Source: Paenibacillus wynnii (GTDB lineage Bacteria > Bacillota > Bacilli > Paenibacillales > Paenibacillaceae). From it: 64,000 bases of DNA. Shown here in pieces: positions 52,520-63,130 of this stretch (positions are counted from its first letter, which is position 1; each line of letters begins with the position of its first letter). The notes below the pieces were generated by a model. That model ran no database searches, was not told the DNA's origin, and worked only from the letters and a program-made list of their open reading frames with translations. The stretch covers positions 2,725,730 through 2,789,729 of the forward strand of contig NZ_JQCR01000002.1 of assembly GCF_000757885.1 (NCBI RefSeq), written 5' to 3'. The position numbers and the translations under genes were made by a program.

Positions 52520-52844
52520 ACTGCTGCTGGGATTGGAATTGGATGGAGCGACGGATCAAGACTATCTCCTTGAATATTTACTGAATAGCACGGTACGAAA
52601 AATCCTGAATTACTGTAATCTCTCGGAGTTACCGCCTGGGCTAGAGGATGTGGCAATAGAGATTACTCTTAAACGATACCGGAGCCAGCAAATGGATACC
52701 AACACAGAGCGGACAGTTAAGGCAATCACGGTCGGGGGAGTCCGGACAGAATTTGCTGACAACAAAAGCGGCGGAGGCATTGATCAAATGATTGATGCCT
52801 TTCGTCCGCAGCTTAACCGTTACCGCCGGATGAGGACGTTATGA
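52503..52844 (+). CDS. Head-tail connector (gp6/YqbG-like)
   Basis: The 113-aa product (MLRNLKLLLGLELDGATDQD) is a helical adaptor of the phage gp6 / SPP1 gp15 type, with 'ILNYCNLSELPPGLEDVAIE' and 'YRSQQMDTNTERTVKAITVG'. It sits on the portal ring. Overlaps the next start by four bases. Confidence 0.75.
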   Translation: MLRNLKLLLGLELDGATDQDYLLEYLLNSTVRKILNYCNLSELPPGLEDVAIEITLKRYRSQQMDTNTERTVKAITVGGVRTEFADNKSGGGIDQMIDAFRPQLNRYRRMRTL

Positions 52845-53185
52845 TAGGGGGCGGGTACTTTACCACTATCTTTCCGCTAATCAAAAACGCTGAGTTGTGG
52901 TTCAAGTCCAGCACATTGGAGGACGGTCCGCACGGTGGAGAGGTTACGGTCTGGTCGGGTTCGGATTACACCGAAGCATACAAGGAGCCATTTAGTAGCG
53001 CTCTAGCACTGCAGGAGTATGGCCTTCAATTGGATTGCCAAGACCGGATTTTCTGCCGGCCCAATGACAGTTTGGTAGAAGGAGTTGGAGCGTACCTGAC
53101 AAATCGAGAGGGTGAGCCAGATTACATTGTAGTGAGTGTTACCCCTTGGCCTGAACATTATGAGTGCTTGCTGAGGAGGCGGTAA
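52841..53185 (+). CDS. Head closure/stopper protein
   Basis: The 114-aa beta-rich protein (ELWFKSSTLEDGPHGGEVTV; YIVVSVTPWPEHYECLLRRR end) lies at the second connector position, the usual place for the head-completion stopper (SPP1 gp16-like). Assigned mainly from order and fold impression. Confidence 0.65.
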   Translation: MIGGGYFTTIFPLIKNAELWFKSSTLEDGPHGGEVTVWSGSDYTEAYKEPFSSALALQEYGLQLDCQDRIFCRPNDSLVEGVGAYLTNREGEPDYIVVSVTPWPEHYECLLRRR

Positions 53186-53187
53186 CG

Positions 53188-53625
53188 GTGGAGATAGAGA
53201 TCGATATATCAGACACCTTGGCAAAGTTACTGAGAGCAGGCAAAGATGTGAAACTTTTATCCCTAAAGGCTATGGATAAAGGCGGGCTTATTGTGGAAAG
53301 GGATGCCAAGCGGCTTGCACCGGTTGGTGATACAGGCCATCTAAGAGCGCGGATAGGTCGCAAGGTTATCGACAGAGGAAATGAAATTGTTTGTGAGGTT
53401 GGGACCAACGTCCATTATGCCCCTTATGTGGAGCTGGGTACCGGTATTCATGCCTCCAACGGCCAGGGCCGACAAACACCGTGGCGATTTAAACTGCCAA
53501 ACGGCAAGTGGGTAACCACCCAAGGGATGAAACCGCAGCCGTTCCTACTCCCGGCACTTCGGAGAAATGAATACAACGTTAAATACGCGGTCGCCGCTGA
53601 GCTGAGGAGGCTGCTAGCAAAATGA
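53188..53625 (+). CDS. HK97 gp10-like head-tail joining protein
   Basis: The 145-aa product has the gp10 core RLAPVGDTGHLRARIGRKVI, VHYAPYVELGTGIHASNGQG and MKPQPFLLPALRRNEYNV. I use GTG 53188 after GGAGGCGG. It joins head and tail. Confidence 0.82.
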   Translation: MEIEIDISDTLAKLLRAGKDVKLLSLKAMDKGGLIVERDAKRLAPVGDTGHLRARIGRKVIDRGNEIVCEVGTNVHYAPYVELGTGIHASNGQGRQTPWRFKLPNGKWVTTQGMKPQPFLLPALRRNEYNVKYAVAAELRRLLAK

Positions 53626-53960
53626 TGACTAATATGAAGCCGACTATTAAAGAGGCTTTAAAAACACTGGGCTACCCGGTTACAACCGATTACCCGGAGT
53701 CTATGCCGTCGTTGCCGTCCATTACCTTTTATGAAGCGACTAACCAAGACGCTAATGCCAGCGACGACGAAGCGGCAGAGGCATACATCGAGTTTTATAT
53801 CCAAGTCTGGGGAAATGGTACGGAACAAATTGAACCTCTCTCACAGGGCGTGGATGAGCTTATGAAGGGTATGGGATTCTGGCGTACATTTGGAACGGAT
53901 GACTTGTCTGGTGAAGTGAAACGAAAGATTCTGAGATATACCATTATGAAGGAGGCCTGA
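53622..53960 (+). CDS. Tail terminator/completion protein
   Basis: The 112-aa product (MKPTIKEALKTLGYPVTTDY start) has AEAYIEFYIQVWGNGTEQIE, a common sheet in tail terminator proteins of the SPP1 gp17/lambda U kind. Order between gp10-like and tail tube supports this. Confidence 0.7.
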   Translation: MMTNMKPTIKEALKTLGYPVTTDYPESMPSLPSITFYEATNQDANASDDEAAEAYIEFYIQVWGNGTEQIEPLSQGVDELMKGMGFWRTFGTDDLSGEVKRKILRYTIMKEA

Positions 53961-53962
53961 CA

Positions 53963-54520
53963 ATGGCTAAGATTTTGAAAGGTTTTAAGAATTTGAAGTT
54001 GTTCCCGATTACTAAGAATGATGCCACAGGATATACAGCTGGTGTGGCGGTACCCGTTTCAGGTGCCCAAACGTGCAGCATGGAACCAGATTCCTCTGAT
54101 TGGTCCATTAACGCGGATGATTCTGTCTATGAAGCAGGAACGGATTTGAATGGATTCAATTTTACACTTACACTTGCGGAACTGCCTCTGGAGATCCGGG
54201 CTCACTTCGAAGGTGGAACCTACGATACAACATCGAAGGTCTATTCCTTCCATGCGGATAACGTAGCTCCTGAGATTGGAATCTCTTTTCAGGCGCTCAC
54301 TTCTGACGGAAATTACCGGATGTTCAAGGTCTACGCTCTTCGATGCTCTGCCATCGCTGATGCAGTCAATACTAAAGGTACTGGAGACTCTGCTACAGCG
54401 ATTGAGATTAAAGGCAAGGTTACTCAAGTGAAAAAGAACAACCTGGTAAAAGACATGAAGGATACCACAACGGCTGCGGATCTCACTTGGTTGGAAACAC
54501 TCACTCCTATCCCTGCATAA
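53963..54520 (+). CDS. Major tail protein (tail tube)
   Basis: The 185-aa protein is the tube subunit by order and composition: beta-rich, with MEPDSSDWSINADDSVYEAG and TLTLAELPLEIRAHFEGGTY. It is followed by a terminator and then the tail chaperones. Confidence 0.82.
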   Translation: MAKILKGFKNLKLFPITKNDATGYTAGVAVPVSGAQTCSMEPDSSDWSINADDSVYEAGTDLNGFNFTLTLAELPLEIRAHFEGGTYDTTSKVYSFHADNVAPEIGISFQALTSDGNYRMFKVYALRCSAIADAVNTKGTGDSATAIEIKGKVTQVKKNNLVKDMKDTTTAADLTWLETLTPIPA

Positions 54521-54530
54521 ATAAACAATC

Positions 54531-54560
54531 GAGCTCGGCTATTGTCGGGCTCTTTCTCTT
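54531..54560 (+). terminator. Terminator after the tail tube gene
   Basis: GAGCTCG (54531-54537) and CGGGCTC (54546-54552) pair with one G-U, then TTTCTCTTT. It would reduce expression of downstream tail genes relative to the tube. Confidence 0.75.
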
Positions 54561-54590
54561 TGTAAAATTACGATGGAAGAAGGTAAATAA

Positions 54591-55049
54591 ATGTTCAATT
54601 TTAAGAGAGACAAAAGTATTACCGCCTCCCTGCCACAAGATCAGATGCTGCACGGGATTAAGGTGAAGAAGCTACCACTCGGTCAATATATCAAAGCTCT
54701 GCATGCTATAGAGAACCTGCCTGAGATCATGCTGAAGGAATTGTTTCCGGGGATGAAGCCCGATCAGGTCCTCGACAAGCTGAAGGCCATTGACGAAGAT
54801 ACGGTGTATCAGTTGGTATCCCGATTGCTGCGTGTAGTGCCGGAGCAGTTCCTGCGGCTTGTGGCGGAGCTGATCGATACTGAGTTTGAACATCTCCAGG
54901 ACAACTTGACACCGAAAGAACTGTTGGAGGTGTTGCGGGCTTTTTGGGCTGTTAATGATATGACGGATTTTTTCGTCCAAATCAAAATGATGATGGGGGG
55001 ATGGAAAGCAAATCCGCTGGCGGCTCTGAAGCTTGGCTCCAAAAAATAA
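54591..55049 (+). CDS. Tail assembly chaperone (gpG-like)
   Basis: The 152-aa helical product (VKKLPLGQYIKALHAIENLP; NLTPKELLEVLRAFWAVNDM) lies between tail tube and tape measure, the position of gpG. Near its end, G-GGG-GGA (54995-55001) is a canonical -1 slippery heptamer in the right register, allowing a fused longer product with the next ORF. Confidence 0.82.
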   Translation: MFNFKRDKSITASLPQDQMLHGIKVKKLPLGQYIKALHAIENLPEIMLKELFPGMKPDQVLDKLKAIDEDTVYQLVSRLLRVVPEQFLRLVAELIDTEFEHLQDNLTPKELLEVLRAFWAVNDMTDFFVQIKMMMGGWKANPLAALKLGSKK

Positions 55050-55204
55050 TTGCCGCAGCCCAGTCTATCGGAATTGGGAAGCGGGCATTACTAGAAGACT
55101 ATTATCTCGATGAGTTTATGGTAATCCTCCAGGAGCATAATAAGATGCAGATGCCCTCAGAGAAACCGAACGATGAAGAAGTCTTTGCTGATGAACTTTT
55201 CTAA
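54591..55204 (+). other. Programmed -1 frameshift product gpGT
   Basis: Slippage at GGGGGGA (54995-55001; zero-frame codons ATG-GGG-GGA) moves the ribosome back one base, directly into the frame MESKSAGGSEAWLQKIIAAA that runs to 55204. The fused protein would be about 204 residues: 137 from gpG and 67 from the T part. The T part may alternatively start at its own ATG 55001, but there is no spaced RBS. The chaperone pair coats the tape measure during tail assembly. Confidence 0.8.
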
Positions 55205-55215
55205 TATCCCGCTAT

Positions 55216-55267
55216 TCCTTTATTTGGTACAATAGATTCAAAATTTGATTGTGCCGGGGGAATGTAT
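55216..55267 (+). promoter_or_regulatory. Possible promoter for the zinc-ribbon membrane gene
   Basis: TACAAT at 55228-55233 is a good -10 match 35 bases before the gene, without a clear -35. Together with the gene's own terminator it suggests independent transcription. Confidence 0.4.
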
Positions 55268-55744
55268 ATGGCGTATAAGCTTTGTGCTAAGTGTGGTACT
55301 AAAAATAATGGTTCTGATATGTATTGTATAAACTGCAACGCCTCGATTAAAGATGCTATTCCTTACGAGAAGGAAGAAACAATCGATTATTTCAAGGAAC
55401 ATTTAGAGAGAAAAAAAGGGCAAAAGTCTGAATTGAACGATGCCGATAAATTCAAGCAAACTAAAGAAGGTTTTGTATTTGGAGTAGGGTGCCTGATATT
55501 CGGAATTCCAGTTGGAATAGTGCTCTCTTTAACTGGAATAGGAGCTTTGCTTGGTATCCCTCTTATCTTAGCCTCAATTGGCATGCCTATATATGGAGCA
55601 TTGCATATGAGGAATTCTAAAAAGCTAATCTGTCCTTCTTGCAGCCATTCCATTTCCATTATAGGCAATGAAACTGGGGTCACATGTCCAACATGTAAAA
55701 AGAGGCTTGTTTCACAGGGAGAACGATACATTGTAATCGATTGA
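55268..55744 (+). CDS. Zinc-ribbon membrane protein (candidate moron), 158 aa
   Basis: The product starts with a zinc ribbon (CAKCGTKN ... YCINC, residues 6-25), has a charged segment, then two hydrophobic helices (FVFGVGCLIFGIPVGIVLSL and ALLGIPLILASIGMPIYGAL, ~70-110), then a second zinc ribbon (CPSC ... CPTCKKR). It interrupts the normally tight chaperone-tape measure order and has its own terminator. This layout suggests a host-altering cargo gene expressed from the prophage. ATG 55268 is used with GGGGG eight bases upstream. No family recognised. Confidence 0.72.
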   Translation: MAYKLCAKCGTKNNGSDMYCINCNASIKDAIPYEKEETIDYFKEHLERKKGQKSELNDADKFKQTKEGFVFGVGCLIFGIPVGIVLSLTGIGALLGIPLILASIGMPIYGALHMRNSKKLICPSCSHSISIIGNETGVTCPTCKKRLVSQGERYIVID

Positions 55745-55762
55745 GCCGAAAGGCTCTTTTTT
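55743..55762 (+). terminator. Terminator of the zinc-ribbon membrane gene
   Basis: GAGCC-GAAA-GGCTC with a GNRA loop runs straight into TTTTTT and overlaps the stop codon of the upstream gene. Confidence 0.88.
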
Positions 55763-55786
55763 ATTGTCAAAAAGGCAGGTGGAAAT

Positions 55787-58700
55787 ATGGATTTAGGCGA
55801 TATGATAGTAAACATCCGACTACGCACCGATGCGCTGGAGCGAGGGATGGAACAGGCAAGAAGGGAATTGCAGCGTCTCCAAGACCAGACCCGCCGAGCG
55901 GCTGACCAAGAAGAACTCCAAGCGGCCTATACGAAAACAGGTGTAGTGGGCGCTGCTGCATTTGCTATGATCGTTGCGGCAATTATGAAAGGCGTATCCG
56001 CCTATAATGAGTCAACAAACGCCATGTTGGGCTTGAAATCAATAGCTGAGAATACGGGTAATAGCGTGTCTGGTTTGCAAAAGGCAATGGCTCAATTAAC
56101 TTCAGATGGTTTAATGCCAGTTTCCAATGCTGCTACTGGACTTAAAAATCTATTATCACGAGGGTTTGGTCTTGAAGAAGCCGTTGATATCATGAATCGC
56201 TTCAAGGACTCAGCTGCCTTTGGACGGCAAGCCTCACTCACATTTGGGTATGCCATTCAGTCAGCTACTGAGGGTCTAAAAAATGAGAACTCAATTCTCG
56301 TTGATAATGCTGGTGTAACCAAGAATGTGTCGGTGATGTGGAAAGAATACGCTAAAGAACTCGGCAAGTCATATATGGAGTTAACCCTAGCGGAGAAGCG
56401 GCAGGCCGAGTATAACGGCATTATGAAAGAAACGCAGCATCAGCTAGGCAATGCTGCTTTATACACACAAACTTTCTCAGGACAGCAGGCAGCGTTAGGA
56501 GCCTCCACGTTGGTTCTTGCGCAGAATTTTGGAGCTTCACTAATACCTGTTTTATCAGTTTTGGTAGGTGTGATTAAGCCAGTTATTGATACCATCGGCA
56601 TTTTTGTTAAAGATAATCCTGAGGCCGTGGCGGCAATTACAACATTAGGCGCAACCTTTACGGGATTGATTGCTGTTTTCGGAGCTGCTACGGAAGCAGC
56701 AAAGCTTGCCATGATAGGTCTAGTTACAAACCCTGTGATCCTCATCCTTGCAGGAGTTGCTGCTGCATTCGCCGCTGTTACAGTAGCTATCCACAACAAT
56801 AGGGTTGCAACTGAAGAATTAGAAAAGGCTCAAGATGATCTACAACGGGTTTAGGAAAAGGGTATTCAAGAGAATGAAATAGATGTCTATCAAGAAAAGG
56901 TTGCCGCCATCGATGAACTGATCCGGTATTACGAAGCTTTAACTAGCGTAGCTGCCGAAAGCGATTCAGCTGCTATGGGTAATAACATCGGCGCATTGGA
57001 TTCTGCTGCTCGCGATTTGCATATCTCCATGAAAGATCTTGAAGAGACAGCCAATAAGTTCGGAATATCTCTGGATTTTATTGACAAGAACGGGAAGATT
57101 GCTGCGGTAACCACGCAAAAACTAAGAGATGTACAGATGGATTTAAACAAAGCGATAGACGATGCGGTTAAAAAGTCAAAAATTCTTTCTGCTTCCCAAG
57201 TTAGCGATAGTGCAAGTACAGTAGCCGTAAAAGCAGCTGAAATCCTTCAGTCTAAAAACTTACTGAAGCAATATAAGGCAGCGAAAGAAGGTACGGCAGA
57301 CTGGACATCAGCTCAACAAGAATTAGCCAAGCAGTTTCCTCAGTTTTCTTCAGCGGTAGGAATAAACGCGGATGCTATTCAAGGCCTTCTCATTGTTAAG
57401 GAGCGCGAGGTTGCACTAGAATGGGCAAGCATTAAAGTAAAAGCAATATCGGCTAGCCAAGAAACAAAAACAGCCATAGCTAAGCAAGAGGCCGCTATTA
57501 TGATAGCAACCGCCATTACACACATAACCGGAAGTTCGGGGTTGGCTGAAGCAGCATTGAAAAGAATGAACGATGAACTTGCGAGGTTACGCGGAGAAGC
57601 GGCTGCTTTACAAGCTCTCGTCGAAGCTCCCGATCCAACTAAAGTCGAGGGATATGGAGTTACCCCAGTCATTGCACCTAAGTACCCTGACATCCCTAAG
57701 ACAAAGACAAGTACCCCTAAAGCCTACGAAAACACGGCACTAGATGAAGCCTACAAGAAGTTGGAACACTTGAAAGCCCTTGATCAGCTCGCCGTGGCGG
57801 AGGAACTGAAGATGCTCCAAAACATCCAATCGAAGTATGTGAAGACTGGCGACGAGCGGATGGATATCGAAGAACGGATTTATGCAGTCAAGAAGACAAT
57901 GGGTGACGCGTCCTTAGAGAAAGCGCTAGATGATTACAACAGGTCTGTGACACTTGGTAAATTAAATGAGGCGCAGGAGATTGAACGGTTACAACGGATT
58001 CGGAAATTATATGCCGACTCTGCAGAAGAACGTAAACAAATTGATGATATGATTTTTGAAGTCACTCAGAGAAAGATTGCTGCCGAGAAACAGGCCCGTA
58101 CAGATGCTGTTAAATATGTAAGCGATCAGTTAAAGGCAGCTTATGAGGATCGAGTCGCTCGTGAGAATTTATCCGATACTGAAGCCTATAAGCTGAAGGA
58201 CAAACTATATAATGATCAAATCTATTTAAATAAATCCTATCTAGCAAAAGTACTTGCTGATGATAGGTATACCGCGGCTGAGAAAAGGGGAATTGAGCGA
58301 CAAATTACTGAGGAAATCCGATTGGCCACAAATGAACGACTGCAACTGCAAAAGGATTACGCTGAGGACACGAAAAAAGCTCAAATCGATGGTATCAATG
58401 ACCTCGCTAAAGGCGTTCAGGATGCTCTCAAAGCAAAGTACACCGAAGAGAAACGATTACAAGAAGACAGCATTAAAGCAGCGCAGGCGGCAAATGAGGA
58501 GTGGAAGAAGGCACAACTTGAAGTTGTCCAGTCTGCTTACAAAGCCCGAGTAAAAGCTGCTGAGGATGCTTCAGAAGCTGAAATTGCCGCACTGGACAGA
58601 GTGCTCAATGCTCAAATCGATGCGATTCAGGCGGAATTGGATGCCCTTGAAGATGCTCAAAAGCAGAAGAATCGAGCCGATGTTGATGCTGAGGATGCCA

Positions 58701-59452
58701 AGAAAATTGGACAACTTACTTCAAAAATTGATTACGAGCATGACGATTACAATCGGGCACAACTTCAAAAGGAATTAAATAGGGTCCTGGCTGAGCAAGA
58801 GAAGCGGCGTCAGGAAGAACAGTTGTCTGATAAGAAAGATGTTCTTAACGAAGAGAAGAAAACACTGCAAGATCAGCTAAAGGCAAAGACCGATGCCATT
58901 AAGCAGCAACTGCTCGACAAGAAGGAACTCATGGAAGCTGATTACGAAGCGGACCAAGTCCGGATTAATAATGTCTATGAGGCTCAGAAGGCTTCTCTGG
59001 AAAAACAACTCATAGATACGCAGGCTCATTATGCAAAACTATTGGAAGCCAAAAACCTGCAGGCTGAAGCTGAGAAAATGATTATTGAAGACCAGCAGAA
59101 GGATATTCTGAAGTTACTGACGGATTTTGGTGACTCTTACCATATCACGGGTCAGACATTGGGAGAGAAGATGTACCAAGGTTTCAAGGTTAAAGTGGAT
59201 CAGATCAGCAGCTTGATTGCCGGTATTAACTCTCAGATCGACGCCGCTAGGAATTCAGCAATGGCCGTTCTTAATCAGGCTGCTGACGCCAAAAAGGCTG
59301 CAGCTGAGCAAAAGGCTAAAGGTGCGGTCAACTCTGTTCCACCAGTGGTACAGGGCACAGTAGTATCGGTCAGCCAAACATTTAATACGCCGGTGACTTC
59401 CCCATCTGATATTTCTAGAGCGGCACGTTTAGCAGCACAATCACTTGTGTAG
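55787..59452 (+). pseudogene. Tape measure protein gene with in-frame amber codon
   Basis: A single frame of 1222 codons encodes a tape measure protein: N-terminal region MDLGDMIVNIRLRTDALERG, hydrophobic helices around residues 50-70 and 290-345, then long coiled coils (about 400-1150) and a C-terminal TMP tail (VVQGTVVSVSQTFNTPVTSP). Codon 356 is TAG (56852-56854) with coding continuing in the same frame on both sides (KAQDDLQRV stop EKGIQENEIDVYQ). The restart ATG at 56975 has no RBS. Tail length and DNA ejection depend on this protein, so the prophage is probably defective unless the host suppresses amber codons. Confidence 0.9.
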
Positions 59453-59464
59453 GGAGGAGGAACA

Positions 59465-60322
59465 ATGCAGAAATTAAGCTATACGAATGACCGAGGGGGT
59501 AAGGTTGTCTTTGAGAATCTCCGACCTTTTATTCTTTCACATATTGATGGAATAGGAAGTGTGGATACGGATGTCCGGAAGACGACTGGTCCTTTCCAGG
59601 ATGGATCTACGGTGTACCGGGTAGCGATTAAAGACCGTTTGCTCTCTATCCAGGGAGCGATATTGGCAAATAGTAGGGATGAGCTTTATGCCCTTCGTCG
59701 CCAACTGTCTCAAATTCTTAACCCAAAAATAATGGGACAACTGGTTTATCAAAATGATGACAGGGCCTATACGATTGGTGGTATTGCTGAATCGGGCCCT
59801 ATATGGGGGGAACGATATGCAAATAACCAGTTGTTCACCGCCTCGTTCCTTTGTCCGGATCCGTATTTACTGGATGAATTTGATTCTTCGGATCTTATTG
59901 CGACATGGATTGGTGGGCTGAGTTTTCCGGTTCGGTTTCCGAACCAATTCGCTACCCGCGGGGCAAAGAGTGTAAATGTGATAAATGAGGGTGATGTTGA
60001 TACTCCGGTAAGGATTGAAATCTATGGACCCGCCACAAACCCTTGTATCACTAATCATAGTATTGATAGGTATATCAAAGTAAACCGAGTATTACTTAGT
60101 GGGGACAAACTCACGATTACCACGCATTTCGGTAATAAGCGTGTAGAGATCCAAGCGCCAAACGGATCCAAAGTTAATGTGCTCCACTGGATAGATCCAA
60201 ACAGTTCCCTTTGGAGTTTGCAGCCTGGGGATAATATTGTGAAATACACAAGCGACGACCCAGAAGGAATTGAACCGTTTGCGATATCTATTAATTATCG
60301 CAACCGATATTTCGGGGCGTAG
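59465..60322 (+). CDS. Distal tail protein (Dit-like)
   Basis: The 285-aa product (MQKLSYTNDRGGKVVFENLR start) has the Siphovirus-type tail component N-terminal domain (LLSIQGAILANSRDELYALR, RRQLSQILNPK) and follows the tape measure. Dit forms the ring at the tail tip that holds baseplate proteins. RBS GGAGGAGGAA. Confidence 0.85.
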   Translation: MQKLSYTNDRGGKVVFENLRPFILSHIDGIGSVDTDVRKTTGPFQDGSTVYRVAIKDRLLSIQGAILANSRDELYALRRQLSQILNPKIMGQLVYQNDDRAYTIGGIAESGPIWGERYANNQLFTASFLCPDPYLLDEFDSSDLIATWIGGLSFPVRFPNQFATRGAKSVNVINEGDVDTPVRIEIYGPATNPCITNHSIDRYIKVNRVLLSGDKLTITTHFGNKRVEIQAPNGSKVNVLHWIDPNSSLWSLQPGDNIVKYTSDDPEGIEPFAISINYRNRYFGA

Positions 60323-60334
60323 AAAGGGTGACAT

Positions 60335-60997
60335 ATGGAGAAGTTCAGGTTCTTTAATTCCACGGAATCGGATATTCGGGAATATACAGCAGCCGACTAT
60401 GCTGAGTACTTTGGATTGTTTTTGTCGGACGGCTTGTATACTGAAAATGGCAATGCGGGCTTACGTGTAGTAACAGACGCAGGTTTAAACTGCAGCATTG
60501 AGAGTGGCTACGCGTTGATTCGGGGGTACATGTATCATAATGATTCGTTGCTGATCAAAACCCTTGCGCCAGCAGACACCATGCTTGACCGTATTGATCG
60601 GGTCGCGTTGCGATTTGACGAGGTTGCCCGAGAGATTAAGGTTGTCATTAAGAAAGGAATCGCAGCAAGTAACCCTGTGGTGCCCGCATTAACAATTACA
60701 GCCACGGTCAAAGAATTAGGGCTAGCTCAAATTCATGTTAGAAAAGGGGCAACTACACTATCTGTGGCGGATATCACCGATGAGCGCCTTACATCCGCTG
60801 GCCTGGTATCGAGCTTAATTAGCATTCCAGCAGCAGAAATGTGGAATGTCTGGAACAGCTCTTTAGCCAGCATACAGTCTGCCTGGGATAGCTGGTTTGC
60901 AACCATACAGAATACGGTCGGGAATCGGCTTGCTGTAGGGGATACAGCACCAGCAAACCCTATAGCGGGTGATGTTTGGATGCATACGGGGGTGTAA
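60335..60997 (+). CDS. Baseplate/tail-tip structural protein (220 aa)
   Basis: The product (MEKFRFFNSTESDIREYTAA start) with DAGLNCSIESGYALIRGYMY and LAPADTMLDRIDRVALRFDE is of a type found between Dit and the Gp37-like protein in Firmicute siphophages. It may connect the receptor-binding fibres. The last residues GDVWMHTGV recur in other tail proteins. Confidence 0.7.
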   Translation: MEKFRFFNSTESDIREYTAADYAEYFGLFLSDGLYTENGNAGLRVVTDAGLNCSIESGYALIRGYMYHNDSLLIKTLAPADTMLDRIDRVALRFDEVAREIKVVIKKGIAASNPVVPALTITATVKELGLAQIHVRKGATTLSVADITDERLTSAGLVSSLISIPAAEMWNVWNSSLASIQSAWDSWFATIQNTVGNRLAVGDTAPANPIAGDVWMHTGV

Positions 60998-62116
60998 GCT
61001 GTGGCTGGAATCGTACGCATTTACGACATCGAATTCAATTGGATTGGTGAAATTGACAACCATGAAAGCCTGCAGTTTACACGGCGTTTTTACCGTGAAG
61101 GAGAATTTGAACTGCACATCGCCGTAAATAAACAATATGCTGATGCTCTTCAAAAAGATTGTTTCATAATGATTGATAATGACGGCCAACGATCCGGAAT
61201 GATTGAGGGCCGGGAGTTGTACCTTACAGAGCAGGGAATCGAGACTGTTGTCGTAAAAGGTAGGACACTAGGGGGTATCCTGGACCGACGTGTCACGGTG
61301 TCCGATACCTATGATCGCATTCGGGGGCCGGCAGAAACGGTCATGAAGCATTATGTGAATAATCACCTTGTCAACGGAACTTACGCAACCGGCATCTACG
61401 CCGCGCGGAAGATTCCGTTTTTTGATATTGCCACAGATCAAGGCCGAGGAATAGAAACGCCTTGGCAGACAAGGTATGAGCCACTACTAGGGGTAACCGG
61501 TCAGATTGCGAGTTTCTGCGATATGGGTTGGTTCACAAGTTTGAATGTACTGACGAAACGAGTCACTTTCGACATACTGACGGGCCGGAATATCACCGAT
61601 AAGCAAGACATTTACCCGCCCGTTATTTTCTCGACGGAGTTTGAAAATGTCACCAGTCAAAAGTTTGTGGATTCGGATAGTCAATTCAGGAATGTAGGTT
61701 ATGCTGCGGGAAAAGGCGAGGAAGCGGATCAGCTTGTGCTTGCCGTTGGTGCCGGCACGGGAATTGAACGCCGAGAGGTATACATCGATGCTTCAAGCGC
61801 AGAGGATGTCGATGAGCTGACCACCATAGGTCAACAGAAGCTCGCGGAGTATAAGCGTGTGCAAACCTTTGAGGGTGCTGTGGTGGAGACGGGTAGTTTC
61901 ATTTTTGAGCAGGACTGGTTCCTAGGTGACATCGTTACTCTACGGGATGCCCATTGGGGTGTTTCAATGGATACCCGCATCACTGAAGTGCGGGAAATCT
62001 ACGAAGAGGATTATAAAGTAGAGGTGCAGTTTGGTGACGAGATCCCGACCATCACTACTGTAGTCCGTCAGTTGCAGAGCGAAATAAAACGCCCGCAGAT
62101 CATGTCACAATCTGGG

Positions 62117-62535
62117 GGCACAGGAGAACAGGGCCCAGCAGGACCGCAGGGTCCCAAGGGCGACACAGGTCCAATCGGTTTACAAGGCCCTAAGGGAGAT
62201 CCCGGAGCAACAGGTCCTCAAGGTCTACAAGGGCCAAAGGGGGATACGGGTGCTGTTGGGCCGCAGGGGCTTAAAGGAGATCCTGGTATCCAGGGTGCGC
62301 AGGGCCTTGTTGGTGTTAAAGGAGATACGGGCGCTCCAGGTGTCCAGGGTCCAAAAGGTGATACCGGGCCGCAGGGCATTCAAGGCGTAAAAGGTGATAC
62401 TGGAGCAACCGGTGTTCAGGGACCCAAAGGAGATACAGGACTGACCGGATCGGCGGGGGCTAAAGGAGATCAGGGCATTCAGGGTGTAAAAGGGGACAAA
62501 GGCGATACGGGTTCCCAGGGACCGGCGGGACCTAC
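62117..62535 (+). repeat. Collagen-like Gly-X-Y tract 1
   Basis: About 46 Gly-X-Y triplets ([18 protein letters not shown] and related) encoded by degenerate 9-bp units, many GGN-CCN-AAA/CAG. Trimeric collagen helices of this type form phage fibre stalks. The DNA repeats are prone to slippage and misassembly. Confidence 0.9.
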
Positions 62536-62865
62536 CAATATTGCTACGATAACAACCTTAGGCGCCGTGAAGGTAGGTAATAATTTAACCATAGCTTCGG
62601 ACGGAACTTTGCACGGCAATAGTAATCCGGAATGCATCACGATTAAACAGGAAATCTTTACGGTCCAAGCTGGGCAAACCCTATTTAATTTAACAAAGGG
62701 TAGCTATAATCCAGGAACAAATACGCTTTTCTGGTATTTGCACGGTCAGAAGCAAGTGAACGCTGCCTTGGTAGAGACTTCAGCTACGAGCTTTGAAATT
62801 CCTGTAGGTGTTATGACCGGGACGGATATACTGGTCGAATACATTGAAACGGTAAATGTAACCAT

Positions 62866-62970
62866 TGGCTTAAAAGGTGAAAAAGGGGATACCGGACTAC
62901 AAGGTGTGCAAGGTTTGAAAGGAGACACAGGATCGCAGGGGATACAAGGGATACAAGGGATAACAGGGAT
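62866..62970 (+). repeat. Collagen-like Gly-X-Y tract 2
   Basis: About 11 triplets (GEKGDTGLQGVQGLKGDTG, then GIQGIQGITG with a GGGATACAA unit repeated three times at 62939-62961). The first frameshift lies at the end of this tract. Confidence 0.85.
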
Positions 62971-63130
62971 TGGCTGGTGCGCAGGGTGCTGACGGAAAAA
63001 CATGGTATTCAAGCACAGCTGTTCCGCGAATACCCTTGGAGTCAGTGGAGATTTTCACATTAATACATCAACGTGGGATATCCGAGAAAAACAGCCCGCA
63101 GCAGTGTGGACGCTTCGAGGCAATATCAAG

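Noticed and set aside
58254..58778. Alternative-frame ORFs in the tape measure coiled-coil region
   Set aside because: They are Lys/Arg-rich shadows of the coiled-coil coding repeats without RBS.
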